Position numbers and translations under genes: made by a program
Notes under the pieces: generated by a model
The model's database searches: none
Seen by the model: only the letters and a program-made list of their open reading frames with translations
What the model was told of the DNA's origin: nothing
DNA from: Imhoffiella purpurea
GTDB lineage: Bacteria > Pseudomonadota > Gammaproteobacteria > Chromatiales > Chromatiaceae
DNA: 43,219 bases
NCBI RefSeq assembly: GCF_000585215.1
Contig: NZ_AONC01000039.1
Span: 1 to 43,219 of the forward strand
Reading direction: 5' to 3'
Shown: positions 18,701 through 28,651 of the stretch, piece after piece
Position numbering within the stretch: position 1 is the first letter of the stretch
Layout of the letters: each line of letters starts with the position of its first letter

Positions 18701-21473
18701 TCAGGCCGTCTGGGGACCGGACAAGGTCAGGGAGCAATTGTGGCAGCTGCTGGAGCAGGGCGGGGGTATCTTCGATGTCGCCCATCGCCATCAGGACGGC
18801 GAGACCCGCATCGTGCGCACCTCCAATCGCGTCGTCACGATTCGCGGCAAACGCTTCCTTGCGTCCATCTGGTACGACATCACAGACAGCAAGCGGGTCG
18901 AGGCCGAGTTGGAGCAGCACCGCCACCATTTGGAGGAGCTGGTGGCCGAGCGCACGGTGGACCTGGAGGCCGCCAACCGCCAGCTGATGATCAGCGATCT
19001 TCGGCTCAAGGCCATGTTCGAGATGAGCCAGCTGGCCGAGACCATGGACGAGCGCGAGCTGCTGCAACGGGGCATCGACGAGGCGGTACGGCTCACCGGA
19101 AGCCAGGTCGGCTATCTGCATTTCGTCAACGACGATCAGGACAGCATCCAGCTCTATACCGGTTCGAGCGGCACCCGTGTGGAATGCGACGCGATCCATG
19201 ACGGCCATTGTCCGATCGGAGACGCCGGCATCTGGGCCGATACCGCACGCCTGAGACGCCCGGTCGTTCACAACGACTATCAGAGCCAGTCCCACGGACG
19301 CGGCCAGCACCCCGGACACGCCCATCTGATCCGCCATTTGGGCGTACCGGTCGTCGAGGGGGACAAGGTGCGCGCCTTGCTCGGCGTGGGCAACAAGCCA
19401 ACCGACTACGATGCGTCCGACGAGCACGAGCTGCAGCTGATCGGCGACGATCTCTGGCGCATCGTCATGCGCCGCCGCGCCGAGGCCGAGCTGGCCGCCG
19501 CCAAGGATGCCGCCGAGCAGGCCAACCGCGCCAAGTCGCATTTCCTGGCCAACATGAGCCATGAGATCCGCACGCCCATGAATGCGATCCTGGGCATGAC
19601 CCATCTCCTGCAGCAGGATGAGCCGGATGCCTCGCGCCAGGAAAAGCTGGGGAAGATCACCAACGCCTCCCGTCATCTGCTCCAACTCATCAACGACATT
19701 CTGGATCTGGCCAAGATCGAAGAGCACAAACTGACCTTGGAGACCACCGGAATCCATCTGCCGGAGGTCTTGCAGAACGTCTGCACCCTGGTCGGCGAGA
19801 AGGCCTACGAAAAGGGGCTGGAGCTGGTGGTGGACATCGATCCGTGCATGAGCGACGAGCAGACGCTGTTCGGCGACCCCACCCGCCTGACCCAGATCCT
19901 GCTGAATTTCCTCGGCAATGCCATCAAGTTCACCGAACAGGGATCGATCCGTCTGCGCGTGCGGGTGGCGGAGGCGCATCCGCAGCACCTGCTTTATCGG
20001 TTCGAGATCCAGGATACCGGCATCGGGATCGCTGCGGAAAATCTGCGACGGCTCTTCCAGTCGTTCGAGCAGGCCGACAGCTCCACCACGCGCCGCTACG
20101 GGGGCACGGGCCTCGGACTCGCCATCAACCGCCGTCTCGCCGAACTCATGCATGGCGAGGTCGGCGTCGAAAGCCGACCCGGCGCAGGCAGCACCTTCTG
20201 GTTCACCGCCCGTCTGGGCAAGACGCCCTCGCCCGCTCGCCAACGGCCCCGGATACCCGTGCTCCAGGGCCGCCGGGCGTTGGTGGTGGACGATCAATCC
20301 GAGGCTCGCGAGGTTCTGAGCGGCATCCTGGAAAACTGGGGCATCGAGACACTGACGCTCGATTCCGGAGAGACGGCCCTGGAAAGGCTCCAGGAGGACG
20401 CGTCCCCCTTCGATCTGCTGCTGCTCGACTGGAGCATGCCGGGGATGGACGGAATCGAGACGGCACGTCGCCTCGCCCACACCCATCCGGCGCAGCAGTC
20501 CATCCGGCTGCTCATGGTGACGGCCTACGACGCTCCAGAGCTGCAGGGGATGGCCAGAGATGCCGGATTCGCCGGCCTAGTGATCAAACCCATCACCCCC
20601 TCGGTCATCCACGACGCCTTGAACCGGGTCCTGTCCGGATCCGACCTGGAATCGACCGGGCTCGATGTCCACACAACCGACGCGGAGCGAAGTCTGTCGC
20701 TCGACTATCAGGGCACCCGGGTGCTTCTGGCCGAGGACGACCCCATCAACCAGGAGGTCAGCAAGGGGCTGCTGAACGCAGTCGGGCTGGAGGTCGATAT
20801 CGCCAACGACGGGGCGGAGGCGCTCGAGATGGCTCGGCGAACCCGATACGCCCTCATTTTCATGGACATGCAGATGCCCAACCTGGACGGTCTGGCGGCG
20901 ACGCGCGCCATTCGCGCCCTGCCGACAGCCGAGGGACTCCCCATCCTGGCCATGACCGCCAACGCCTTCGCCGAGAATCGCGAACAATGCATGGCGGCGG
21001 GCATGAACGATTTCATCGCCAAGCCCGTCGATCCGGACGCGCTCTATTCCACCCTGCAGAGCTGGCTCTCGCGAACGGAAATTCGGCCCCCCACCAGCCC
21101 CGAGCCGGAGTCTGCGCAAGAAACGGCTCCCGAGACACTGGATCTGAACCAGGCGCACCGCATCATCAGCGACGACACCCTGCTCTGCCGTCTGCTGAAC
21201 CGCTTCGTCGAGTCCTACCGAACGTCTGGGGACGAGATCGCCGAGATGCTCCGGCATAACGCACGCGCCGAGGCCCGCGAGCAGGCCCACAAGGTCAAAG
21301 GGGCGTCCGGGTCGCTGGGACTGGCCGAGGTCAACCGCATCGCCGCAGCGTTCGAGCGCGCGCTCAAGGAAGAAACGGAAGATCCATCACCGGATCCGGA
21401 GGCATTGCAGCAGGCCCTGGACAGGGCCGCGGAGAGGATCGAGATATTCGTACGCCAGAATGATCCGAGCTAG
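15735..21473 (+). CDS. Hybrid sensor histidine kinase with two GAF, seven PAS, two receiver and one HPt domain
   Basis: 1,912 residues, cytoplasmic, with no membrane segments. Order: a GAF domain (about 20-200), seven PAS domains in tandem (each with the PAS-fold cue such as GILHYN or [14 protein letters not shown]), a coiled coil ([22 protein letters not shown]), a second GAF (about 1100-1240), HisKA with phospho-acceptor H1276 in [14 protein letters not shown], HATPase (N box [12 protein letters not shown] boxes DTGIGI and GGTGLGLA), receiver 1 (D1565), receiver 2 (D1711) and HPt (H1852 in [12 protein letters not shown]). It should run a full His-Asp-His phosphorelay; its output partner is not in the window. 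PAS 4 and PAS 7 share [10 protein letters not shown] and FNDAAC-type segments, suggesting internal duplication. Start at ATG 15735 is by domain context; the ribosome site (GAGAAAGAG) is weak. Ligands are unknown. Confidence 0.95.
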   Translation: MSAPNDTERAKDADAGVGGAPLPGSQMRLDVVHEFSATLGSELDREHLLAAILDSALRLPELDGGGLYWREPDGGYRLTVKRGLSEAFFAQVEHLSEDSSQAEVVRGGQMQFSCTPPHHHCTDPALVLQPPLIEEGIHSLVVLPIHVDGEPVACLNLASKRPGAIGPSTLTALDTLTRQFTQALAGSQARMDAESQRQNLLGLFEAISDYVFVLDTQGRILHYNPVVETDLGYADGLLGQPIWVIHPPEYEAEIERLLSKILDIEQAQFQLPLLRADGGRMLVDIRATSCRWNGQPAIMGVLRDITEQIRQQEALRDERRFSEDLIQSLPGLFYLLDKTGRLIRWTNLSRITGYSDEQIAAMGAADFFPDEEKPRIAESIRQTLEQGGSSIQARILRHHGQEAPYQFSSRRTLIEGEPYVVGIGLDISDQTEAKRRLEDVQRHLEALIGNIPDLVWLKDPTGVYLNCNPAFERRFGKREADVVGKTDFDLVTPELAEMFQDQDKATVAAGVPCANEAWIDLDGRRIYLETLQTPMFDADGALVGVLGIARDITTAQTIRERLREREEIYSAIFNQAGDGIELLDAETLRFVEVNDAACRMLGYGRDEMLELTLLDTEADADSGRIHARAKRLIDDGSAVFENRYRRKDGAVLDVQVNVQTIRLHDKPYFLAIWRDIGKDKAARMALENEAEWRRALFEHSRDGIAIFSQDHRVIDHNPRFAEMLGYSREELLGLHAWDLDATMVKDEVRSRFADPLAVNTTLETRHRRKDGSLFDVEVSVRGARIGGRSIFVSTTRNISDRKAQQRALEEREMLLGAIFSQVGVGIQLVDVETLRFVQFNRASHVLLGYSASEFAELRLPEIQSMPPEDFAPIFHETLAKLATGEQFSVEMQHRRKDGSLVDSLLHLRQIRTLNKDRILSVWSDITEQKRVREALREREEIYSAIINQASDGIVLIDVETLRFSEFNDAACQSLGCGREAFARLTLLDIQAVWGPDKVREQLWQLLEQGGGIFDVAHRHQDGETRIVRTSNRVVTIRGKRFLASIWYDITDSKRVEAELEQHRHHLEELVAERTVDLEAANRQLMISDLRLKAMFEMSQLAETMDERELLQRGIDEAVRLTGSQVGYLHFVNDDQDSIQLYTGSSGTRVECDAIHDGHCPIGDAGIWADTARLRRPVVHNDYQSQSHGRGQHPGHAHLIRHLGVPVVEGDKVRALLGVGNKPTDYDASDEHELQLIGDDLWRIVMRRRAEAELAAAKDAAEQANRAKSHFLANMSHEIRTPMNAILGMTHLLQQDEPDASRQEKLGKITNASRHLLQLINDILDLAKIEEHKLTLETTGIHLPEVLQNVCTLVGEKAYEKGLELVVDIDPCMSDEQTLFGDPTRLTQILLNFLGNAIKFTEQGSIRLRVRVAEAHPQHLLYRFEIQDTGIGIAAENLRRLFQSFEQADSSTTRRYGGTGLGLAINRRLAELMHGEVGVESRPGAGSTFWFTARLGKTPSPARQRPRIPVLQGRRALVVDDQSEAREVLSGILENWGIETLTLDSGETALERLQEDASPFDLLLLDWSMPGMDGIETARRLAHTHPAQQSIRLLMVTAYDAPELQGMARDAGFAGLVIKPITPSVIHDALNRVLSGSDLESTGLDVHTTDAERSLSLDYQGTRVLLAEDDPINQEVSKGLLNAVGLEVDIANDGAEALEMARRTRYALIFMDMQMPNLDGLAATRAIRALPTAEGLPILAMTANAFAENREQCMAAGMNDFIAKPVDPDALYSTLQSWLSRTEIRPPTSPEPESAQETAPETLDLNQAHRIISDDTLLCRLLNRFVESYRTSGDEIAEMLRHNARAEAREQAHKVKGASGSLGLAEVNRIAAAFERALKEETEDPSPDPEALQQALDRAAERIEIFVRQNDPS

Positions 21474-21597
21474 CGAGGGATCGGCGCGCGAAAGAAAGGA
21501 GCTACGTGCGGTACGAAGCCCACATGACCAATCCGCCCTTCATCGCCATCCATGGCGACACGAGAGCAGGACCGGAATCGAGCGGGGGAGAATTGGT

Positions 21598-22071
21598 TCA
21601 GGCGACCAGATTGATCGGTAAGCCACCTTCCGCCGAGGTCTGACCCTGTCCGGCTACGGCTCCCGAGTAGGGGGTATTTCGCGCCCAGGTAGCGGGTTGG
21701 GCCTGAATCTCATCCCCACGGGTACCCTGAACGCCTTGGGCTGGGGTCTCGGAGTCGCTCGCCGCTGAGGCGGCCACGGAATCCGCGGCCTCCGGAATCA
21801 GGCCGCCGCCATTGAGCTGGGCCGCGCCATCGATCCCTTGCGTCTGATAGCGCGAGCGCAATGCATCCTCGGTCGTGGCCGCAAGCCTATCGGGCTGCGC
21901 GGCGGTAACCTCTTCGACCGGACGCTGGGTTTCCGGCTCGTCGGCGGTTTGGGGAGGCGGAGCCACGGATTGGCGCGCCTCGGCCAACGCCGGGTCCGTG
22001 TCGCTGGAATAGCGATTGGTGGCATATACGGCAGCAGGCAGCGCAGACGAGGAAATGGAAGAGGCGATCAT
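21598..22071 (-). CDS. Hypothetical protein, low-complexity, 157 residues
   Basis: Starts MIASSISSSALPAAVYATNR and is rich in alanine, glutamine, proline and threonine with an acidic central part (ATTEDALRSRYQTQG), probably disordered. No signal peptide or membrane helix is evident. AAGGTAA stands 7 bp before the ATG, supporting translation. It converges with the kinase gene, with 124 bp between the stops. I do not recognise a family. Confidence 0.55.
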   Translation of the reverse strand: MIASSISSSALPAAVYATNRYSSDTDPALAEARQSVAPPPQTADEPETQRPVEEVTAAQPDRLAATTEDALRSRYQTQGIDGAAQLNGGGLIPEAADSVAASAASDSETPAQGVQGTRGDEIQAQPATWARNTPYSGAVAGQGQTSAEGGLPINLVA

Positions 22072-22772
22072 CGTGTTTACCTTGACCCGGATTCAGGGAA
22101 TACCCGCTCTCCATGTTGAACGATGCCCTGGATCCTCATATTGCCGCTCCGGCTCCGACCTACCGACAGGAGGGTCGGAACCTCGCCGACTTTCACGCGA
22201 TCGATGGCGCCGATTGCTCAGGCCGGCTCCCATCGCGCATTGTCCTTTTCACTTAAGGATACTCAATTTACGGAAATTTTCTGACATCTTCATCACAACG
22301 TCGACGGATTCATCGCCCTCCAGGGCACCATCCCGAGCCGCAAAGGCCCGGAAACGGGCGATTGCGACGCACCTGCGATGAGATATCAGCCTACGTATAT
22401 GACTGAAAGGAATCCGAAAAGTTCGTCAATACAGCGTTTCCAAACCGGCGATGAGAAGCAGGGTCAGGACGATGGCGGCAATGCTGATGAGGTCGCGTGT
22501 CTGTGCATACATGGGGGGTCACCTGCTGTCGTTGGCGTTCGAAGAGGCGGTGCATCATTGCCTCCCCCAGAATGGCCGCTCCGGGAACGGCCTCGAGCCG
22601 AATCGAAGCACGCGGATGAGAAGAGCGTCCGCCCCTGCGCTGGGATTGGCGGTCCCAGCCCAGAGAACCCGGCATCCACCTCCACCGAGCGTCTTCACCG
22701 ACTAGGTTAGTCAAGAACTCGCGAAGCACAAGAGGTGACCGATCATAAGGGACACGCCCTCCTTGCGTGCGG
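22072..22772. other. 700-bp intergenic region
   Basis: Between the 157-residue gene (start 22071) and the pabB stop. It is less GC-rich near 22250-22440 and holds one credible small ORF (22426-22512, listed separately). Longer open frames here have no recognisable protein features. I see no tRNA, repeat array or insertion sequence. Confidence 0.5.
22426..22512 (-). CDS. 28-residue single-pass membrane microprotein (candidate)
   Basis: Reads MYAQTRDLISIAAIVLTL and continues hydrophobic to GLETLY before TGA. A short polar N-terminus precedes about 15 strongly hydrophobic residues, enough for one membrane helix. AGGTGA is 6 bp before the ATG. It lies 260 bp downstream of pabB on the same strand. 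An overlapping frame with a strong GGGGGAGG site starts near 22563 and could be the real one. Support comes only from the sequence and the ribosome site; function unknown. Confidence 0.35.
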   Translation of the reverse strand: MYAQTRDLISIAAIVLTLLLIAGLETLY

Positions 22773-24164
22773 TCATCCCTCCAGGGGACCCGAGCGCAAT
22801 CGCTCGAGGAGATCCAGCAAGGCGGCGGCCTTGTCATAGGTCTCGCGGTACTCGGACTCGGGGTCCGAGTCGATCACGATGCCGCCTCCGGCCCAGAAGC
22901 GCGCCAGACCGGCGGAGTTGACCAGAGTACGGATGGCGATGTTCGTATCCATGGCCCCATCGAAGCCGATATACCCGATCGCTCCGCAATAGAGACCGCG
23001 CCGATGCGGCTCCAGCTCCTCGATGATCTCCATGGCGCGGCGCTTGGGCGCCCCGGTGATGGATCCGCCCGGGAAGCAGGCGCGCAACAGATCGAGCGCG
23101 CCGCGCCCCTGCGCCAGACGGCCGCTGACCGTGCTGACCAGATGGTGCACGCGGGCGAAGCTCTCGATCGCGAACAGACTGGGCACATGCACGCTGCCGA
23201 TCTCGCAGACCTTGCCCAGATCGTTGCGCAGCAGATCGACGATCATGAGATTTTCCGCCCGATCCTTGGGGCTCTTCCGCAGTGTCTCGGCCAGACGCCG
23301 ATCTTCGGCCGGATCGGCCCCGCGCCGAAGGGTCCCCTTGATCGGCCTGGTCTCGACCCCCTCCTCGCCGACCCGCAGAAAACGCTCCGGCGAGGAGGAC
23401 AGCACCTGACACTCGCCGATATCCAGATAGGCCCCGAAGGGTGCCGGATTGAGCCTGCGGAGCAGCTTGTAGGCCTGCCATGGATCCCCCTCTGCAGGAG
23501 CGGCGAACCGCTGGGCGAGGTTGATCTGATAGCAATCGCCCGCGCGCAGATACCGCTCTATGCGGGCGAGCGCGCTCAGATAGCGGTCGCGGCTCATGTT
23601 GGAGCGGACCTCGCCCACAACCCTGAATGGGCGCTGTCCGGCATCGGCGGGACGTCCGGCGAGGACCCCTGCGAAGAGTCCGGCGTAGCGCTCGAGCCTC
23701 CTCCCATCGACCCCGACCAGATGGCTGCGACGCTTCCAGTGATCGACGACCAGTGCCCAATCGTAGATGCCCACGGCCATGTCGGGGATGTTCTCCGCAT
23801 CCTGCGCGAGGCTCGGCAGAGACTCCAGGCGCCGGCTCAGGTCATAGCCGAAATAGCCGATGGCACCGCCGAGGAAGGGCAGAGCAGCCGGTGCCGAACG
23901 CAGCGGCTCGAGCGTCTCGGCCAGAAGATCGAAAGGGTCGGCCGTCGACAGCCGGCGCCCCGCATCGGAGTGAATCTCGGTCTCGAGACCACGGGTGAGG
24001 ATCCGGACCCTGGGGTCGGCACTCAGGATATCGAAGCGGCCCTGGTCGCATCCAGGCCGACCACTGTCGAGAAAGACTGGCCATTGGCGTGTAACGAGCG
24101 GTCCGAACAGGAGGCTGCTGTCGGCGCGATAGGGAAGGTCTCGAATCAATGGGGCGGACATCAT
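22773..24164 (-). CDS. pabB: Aminodeoxychorismate synthase component I (PabB)
   Basis: 463 residues. With glutamine-derived ammonia it converts chorismate to 4-amino-4-deoxychorismate, the first step of p-aminobenzoate and folate synthesis. The chorismate-binding domain shows AGDCYQINLAQ, SSSPERFL, PIKGTLRRG (PIKGT with its lysine separates PabB from TrpE, which has PIAGT), ENLMIVDLLRND, FPGGSITGAPK and FWAGGGIVIDSDPE. The frame extends upstream to 24497, but the family N-terminus is MSAPLIRDLPYRAD, so I start at ATG 24164 (or 24161). No strong ribosome site. No pabA or pabC neighbour is seen. Confidence 0.93.
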   Translation of the reverse strand: MMSAPLIRDLPYRADSSLLFGPLVTRQWPVFLDSGRPGCDQGRFDILSADPRVRILTRGLETEIHSDAGRRLSTADPFDLLAETLEPLRSAPAALPFLGGAIGYFGYDLSRRLESLPSLAQDAENIPDMAVGIYDWALVVDHWKRRSHLVGVDGRRLERYAGLFAGVLAGRPADAGQRPFRVVGEVRSNMSRDRYLSALARIERYLRAGDCYQINLAQRFAAPAEGDPWQAYKLLRRLNPAPFGAYLDIGECQVLSSSPERFLRVGEEGVETRPIKGTLRRGADPAEDRRLAETLRKSPKDRAENLMIVDLLRNDLGKVCEIGSVHVPSLFAIESFARVHHLVSTVSGRLAQGRGALDLLRACFPGGSITGAPKRRAMEIIEELEPHRRGLYCGAIGYIGFDGAMDTNIAIRTLVNSAGLARFWAGGGIVIDSDPESEYRETYDKAAALLDLLERLRSGPLEG

Positions 24165-24459
24165 CTGCAATACGCGGAGGTCGAGCGCTGGTTTCCGGAA
24201 GGGACAGGAGGGGGAACCGGGGGATGGAGCGAAAGCGGACACTCCCGTCTCCCAGAGTTCCCGACTGCGATGATGGTCACAATCGGCGGACGGAAACACC
24301 GCCGAGGAAGGAACGCCATGATAAAACGCATGCCGCCCCCCCTCGACTTGTCTCCCGTGGGGGCGCAGCGTAGCATGCCGAATTCCGACATTTGGAATGG
24401 TAAATATATTTTCGTGCCATTTCGAGATCCCAGGCCATCCACGATGGCTCTGAGGGCAT

Positions 24460-24752
24460 CGCCAGGATCGCCTGTCCGGTGTCAAGAACATGGCCAAGGA
24501 CGGCAGCTTCTACTGGGCATTCGCCAACATCACGCCGACCCTCGATCATCGGGGCAAGACAGCGGATATTTCTCGGTGCGCCGCAAACCCGAGGCGCAGG
24601 CCGTCGCGACCCTGAGCGAACTCTATCGCACCATGCTCGAAGCCGAGCGGAGGGCCGGCCCCAAAGCGGCGATGGACGCCTCCACCAAGATCCTCGATGA
24701 CCTGCTGACCGAAAAGGGTATGAGCTATGACGAACTGGTCCTTGCAATCTAG
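24460..24752 (+). pseudogene. Frameshifted remnant of an Aer-like PAS redox sensor
   Basis: Two frames together give the end of a PAS-type aerotaxis protein. Frame 1 has LSGVKNMAKDGSFYWAFANI (24463-24540 region). After a shift near 24545-24570, frame 2 has SGYFSVRRKPEAQAVATL running to a stop at 24752. Aer-type PAS domains carry VKN-x-x-K-x-G-x-x-YW followed by GY-x-SVR-x-x-P. The upstream PAS half (start, NPAF/RHPDMP region) is missing or too decayed to see. The stop lies 26 bp inside the chemoreceptor gene, so this was probably a coupled PAS-chemoreceptor pair whose sensor has been lost. Confidence 0.7.
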
Positions 24753-26187
24753 GCTCTTCGCCCTGCTCTGGTCGCTCAGCGCCCTGACCCTCGTCGGCGT
24801 CCTCTATGCGCTGTGGCAATCGGGAACCGACTGGATCCTGGCGACCATCCTCGTCCTGGCGGTCGGCTTGACCCTCTTCGCTCAGAATCGGATCCGCGCT
24901 TGGCTGGAACCCATCGCCCGTCTGAATCGACTCACCTCGGAGGTCGTCGCGGGCCGCTTCGAGAACCGCATCACCGACATCCGCCACGAGGACGAGATCG
25001 GCCGGCTCTGCTGGAACGTCAACGACATGCTCGATCAGCTGGAGGCATTCTTCCGCGACGAGACCACGGCCTTCCGCGAGCATCTGTCGGGCCACTTCTA
25101 TCGCAAGGCATTCCCGAACGGGCTGCATGGCGGTTTCCGCAAGGGTCTGGAGAGCCACAACCAATTGCTCGACAACATCGCCGAGGTACAGCGCGAGAAG
25201 ATGCGCAACCTCCTCATCACCCGGATCCAGCAGCTCAACAGCAGCAACCTGCTCACCAACCTGGCCTCCAATCAGGACGACCTCATGAAGGTCAACACCG
25301 AGATGCAGGCCGTCCTCGAGCTTGCGACCGCCACGGCGGCCGACGCCGAAGACAGCCAGAACACGGTGAGCCAGGTGGTCGTCTATCTCAACGACATCAG
25401 CCAGCGCATTCAGTACGTGGCCAACGGTGTCGCCGAACTCAACGACCGCAGCCAGGAGATCACCAAGGCCGTGCAGCTGATCACGGCCATCGCCAACCAG
25501 ACCGATCTGCTCGCCCTCAATGCCGCCATCGAGGCCGCCCGGGCCGGCGAGGCGGGACGCGGTTTCGCGGTGGTCGCCGACGAGGTCCGCACGCTGTCCG
25601 AGAACACCAAGAGCGCCTCCGAATCCATCGGACAGATCATGGGCAGCTTCGCGACCGCCACCCGAGGGATGCAGGAGGACTCGGACGCCATGCGCGAGAT
25701 GGCCAGCACCTCCAGCGAGGTGATCGGCGACATGGAAGGCCGCTTCGCCCATTTCGCCGACTCCGCCCGGGAGACCCGGCAGCGCGCCACCCGCGCCCGC
25801 GACATGGGCTTCGGCTCCCTGGTCAAGGTCGATCACGTGATCTACAAGCAGCGCGCCTACATGGCCATTCACGTCGGCGATGAAGACGGCAGCTACCGCG
25901 AGGCGGTCAAGGTCGACCACCACAATTGCCGTCTCGGAAAATGGTACGAGTCGACCGGACGCGAATCCTTCGGCGCGACCCGCAGCTATCAGGCGCTGGA
26001 ACGTCCGCATGCCCAGGTGCATACCCAGGTGCACCAGATGCTGGATCAGCTCGACCAGGGCTGGGAAAGCGACCTGGAGGTTCAGGAGGCCATCCTGGAG
26101 TCGATGCGGCAAACGGAGGCCGCGAGTCTTCAGGTCATGGAGATGGTCGACCGCATGGTCGTGGAGAAGCAGGAAAACGAAGGCTGA
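24727..26187 (+). CDS. Methyl-accepting chemotaxis protein with C-terminal CZB zinc-binding domain
   Basis: 486 residues. Two membrane helices close together (about 10-28 and 35-50) leave no periplasmic sensor domain. A HAMP-like linker follows ([10 protein letters not shown] to [11 protein letters not shown]), then a signalling domain with the hairpin tip [36 protein letters not shown]. The CZB domain near the end has [28 protein letters not shown] and [10 protein letters not shown]; the spaced His/Cys residues bind zinc in this family and report redox or chlorine oxidants. It should feed a CheA/CheW pathway. The ATG lies within the 3' end of the PAS remnant. Lacking its own input domain, it may have depended on that partner. 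Confidence 0.93.
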   Translation: MTNWSLQSRLFALLWSLSALTLVGVLYALWQSGTDWILATILVLAVGLTLFAQNRIRAWLEPIARLNRLTSEVVAGRFENRITDIRHEDEIGRLCWNVNDMLDQLEAFFRDETTAFREHLSGHFYRKAFPNGLHGGFRKGLESHNQLLDNIAEVQREKMRNLLITRIQQLNSSNLLTNLASNQDDLMKVNTEMQAVLELATATAADAEDSQNTVSQVVVYLNDISQRIQYVANGVAELNDRSQEITKAVQLITAIANQTDLLALNAAIEAARAGEAGRGFAVVADEVRTLSENTKSASESIGQIMGSFATATRGMQEDSDAMREMASTSSEVIGDMEGRFAHFADSARETRQRATRARDMGFGSLVKVDHVIYKQRAYMAIHVGDEDGSYREAVKVDHHNCRLGKWYESTGRESFGATRSYQALERPHAQVHTQVHQMLDQLDQGWESDLEVQEAILESMRQTEAASLQVMEMVDRMVVEKQENEG

Positions 26188-26270
26188 CTCGGGTTCATGA
26201 ACGGGGGCTTCCCGTCAGGACCCGCCGAGCCGTAAAGAGACCGGTCGCCGACACAGATGCGGATCCCGAC

Positions 26271-28649
26271 ATGAACACCGCTCTTCCTAACGCCCGTCTC
26301 CCGAACGCACCGGGCGCCAAGCGGCCAGAGAGACATCTGGTAGCCGCGATCGCATTGGCGCTCCTAGCCATCCCGTCTGGAGCCTCATGGGCCGACACGG
26401 CTCTCGAAAGCCGGCTGACAGACCCGGCCGCACCGAAGCGTCCATGGCTGGACATCGCGGGACGTCCCGCGACGCCAGGCACGGCGGCCATCCTCATCAC
26501 CCATGGCGCCAACAGCGACGCCACCGACTGGGCCAAGGACATGGCAAAAGCCATCTGCAGGGACCTGGGCGCCAAGGAAATCGAGAGTTCCCCGGAGGCC
26601 GACAGTGCGACCCTCATGTGCCAGGCCGGGGACTGGGATCTGTGGGCCATCGACTGGCGCAGCTGGTCGCGGACGGGTCTCACCAATCCCTTCGGCGCCT
26701 ATGTCGGCGGCATCGCCGTCGCCCCGTCCCTGGCCAGTCCGCTGCGCGATCTGGGATATCGCCAGCTGCACCTGATCGGATTCAGCGCCGGGGCCGCGCT
26801 GATCGACGAGCTGACCCTCTGGCTGCGGCATTGGGCGCGGCTGTCGGACCAGCCCGGCCCGGAGATTCACGAAACCCTGCTGGACCCCTACGACCCGCAC
26901 CGGGAAACCACTCCCTACGGCGCCTGCGCCGATTGGACCGACAGCTATTTCGACGCCCGCACGGTCGTCACCGAGGCGATGGACTTCACCAAGCTGACGC
27001 CCGATTACGCCTTCTCGGTCGAGGTCACGCCCGCGGCGGAAGGCTGCGATATCCTCTTTCCCTACAGCGCGATCTGCCGGCATAGCAGACCCTATCGGTT
27101 TTACGGATTCTCGGTCGATCCCGCCCTCGAGACCGAGCTCGGCGAGACCGAGGCCGACCCGATCCTGGACACGCTCGGCCTCGGCTACCCGCTGTCGGTC
27201 GAGGCCGGAGTACCCCTGGAGCGACTGCGCGTCGAGTTTCCGCCCGGACAGGGCTGTCGGATCGATGTTATGGAATGCGTGCAGGAGCACCGCCCGCCAG
27301 GCGCCTGGCGCTTCGTCACGGCGACCGCGGACGATCTGGCTGTCGACGCACACCTGGGCTCGAGCCAGGTATCTCCGGGGATCGGAGACGGCCTTCCGGA
27401 ACGCATCGAGCTGGAGTCTCGCCCGGGCTCACCCTCAGCCGTCGAGCTCCTCTTCACCACCCGAGAAGCGGTCAGCAGCCTGCAGTTCGATTGGCGGTTC
27501 ATCGGGGATGGAGAGAGCCTGCTGCGCATCTTCGCCGACGAGCGGCTGGTTGGGATGCTCGATCGGCGCACGCTGCCGGAACGCTCGCCGGTCCCGCAAC
27601 GCCTCCATCTGGGCCAGCTCCCGCCGGGCGGGCATCGGATCGGGCTGCGACTGGACGGCTTCGCCGAGACGCCCGCCGCGATCCTGCTGACAGAGATGCG
27701 GATCGGCCGGGTCGAACGCGTCGAGAATGCCGGGCTCGGCCCCCAGACGCTCGATCCAAGACTCGCCGACTGCCCCCGGCTCGCCGATACCGATGGCGAC
27801 GGACTGGACGATCTGCGCGATCCGGACGACGACGGCGACGGTTTCGCCGACCGCATCGACCCGGAACCCCGGGATCCGGAGCGCGTGCCGGCCGCGGGCA
27901 TCGGGGTGCGCCTGCCCGGCCAGCGCCGCTTCCTGCTGGATACGGACGCCGACCTGAGCCCGAGCGACGCCGACCTCCGCCCGGGTCCGTTCGGCCTGCC
28001 GCTGGACGTGGCGCTGGCCGGCGACTGGAACGGCGACGGCATCGACGAGACCGGACTCTATCGTTCGGCCGAGCGCCGCTTCTATCTGGACGCCGACGGC
28101 AACGGTCGCTGGAGCGCCTCCAACCGCATCAGCGAGCCGTACGGCCCCGGAGGATCGGCACTGCCCGTCGCAGGTGACTGGAACGGTGATGGACGCGACG
28201 AGATCGGGCTCTTTCTCCCGGCCTCGGGCCGTTTCGTGCTGGATCTGGACGCCGACCTCGGCCCATCCTCGGCCGAAACCCAAGGCATCCCCTTCGGTCT
28301 GCCAGACGCTCAACCGCTGGTCGGCGACTGGGACGGCGACGGTGACGACGATCTAGGGGTCTGGCGCCCCGGCGAGGCCAGGGCCTATCTGGATCTGGAT
28401 GGAGATCGGCGCTGGACGCCTGAAACGGATGCCACCTTCCGGCTCGGCCAACCGGGGGACCGAGCGCTCGCGGGCGACTGGAACGGCGACGGACGCGACG
28501 AGATCGGGGTCTACCGTCCGGCCGATCGCCGCTTCAGACTGGATCTGAACGGAGATCGCCGGCTCGACGAGACCGATCCGACGAGCGCCCCCTTCGGCGG
28601 CAACCGCGCCCAGCCAGTCGCTGGGCGCTGGCATCCAGACAGCGGCTGA
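26271..28649 (+). CDS. Secreted alpha/beta-hydrolase (lipase-like) with calcium-type and FG-GAP-like repeats
   Basis: 792 residues. A signal peptide with a long basic start cleaves near residue 41 (IPSGASWA-DTAL). The hydrolase part has ILITHGANSD (oxyanion region) and GFSAG (170-174) with S172 as nucleophile. An all-beta region follows, then thrombospondin-3-like calcium loops DTDGDGLDDLRDPDDDGDGF (about 505-535). Four or five copies of an FG-GAP/VCBS-like unit (GDWNGDGxDExGLY, about 583, 633, 683, 733) run to the end. It probably acts outside the cell or on its surface, with Ca-stabilised repeats. ATG 26271 is chosen by the signal peptide; its ribosome site is poor. The substrate is unknown. 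Confidence 0.8.
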   Translation: MNTALPNARLPNAPGAKRPERHLVAAIALALLAIPSGASWADTALESRLTDPAAPKRPWLDIAGRPATPGTAAILITHGANSDATDWAKDMAKAICRDLGAKEIESSPEADSATLMCQAGDWDLWAIDWRSWSRTGLTNPFGAYVGGIAVAPSLASPLRDLGYRQLHLIGFSAGAALIDELTLWLRHWARLSDQPGPEIHETLLDPYDPHRETTPYGACADWTDSYFDARTVVTEAMDFTKLTPDYAFSVEVTPAAEGCDILFPYSAICRHSRPYRFYGFSVDPALETELGETEADPILDTLGLGYPLSVEAGVPLERLRVEFPPGQGCRIDVMECVQEHRPPGAWRFVTATADDLAVDAHLGSSQVSPGIGDGLPERIELESRPGSPSAVELLFTTREAVSSLQFDWRFIGDGESLLRIFADERLVGMLDRRTLPERSPVPQRLHLGQLPPGGHRIGLRLDGFAETPAAILLTEMRIGRVERVENAGLGPQTLDPRLADCPRLADTDGDGLDDLRDPDDDGDGFADRIDPEPRDPERVPAAGIGVRLPGQRRFLLDTDADLSPSDADLRPGPFGLPLDVALAGDWNGDGIDETGLYRSAERRFYLDADGNGRWSASNRISEPYGPGGSALPVAGDWNGDGRDEIGLFLPASGRFVLDLDADLGPSSAETQGIPFGLPDAQPLVGDWDGDGDDDLGVWRPGEARAYLDLDGDRRWTPETDATFRLGQPGDRALAGDWNGDGRDEIGVYRPADRRFRLDLNGDRRLDETDPTSAPFGGNRAQPVAGRWHPDSG

Positions 28650-28651
28650 GG

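Noticed and set aside
16779-20486. Very long open frame antisense to the sensor kinase.
   Set aside because: Composition is that of a reverse-frame shadow of GC-rich coding DNA; the plus strand has a complete domain series.
22767-24752. Long plus-strand frame across pabB.
   Set aside because: Antisense to a clear PabB; only its last 60 codons (PAS remnant) carry signal.
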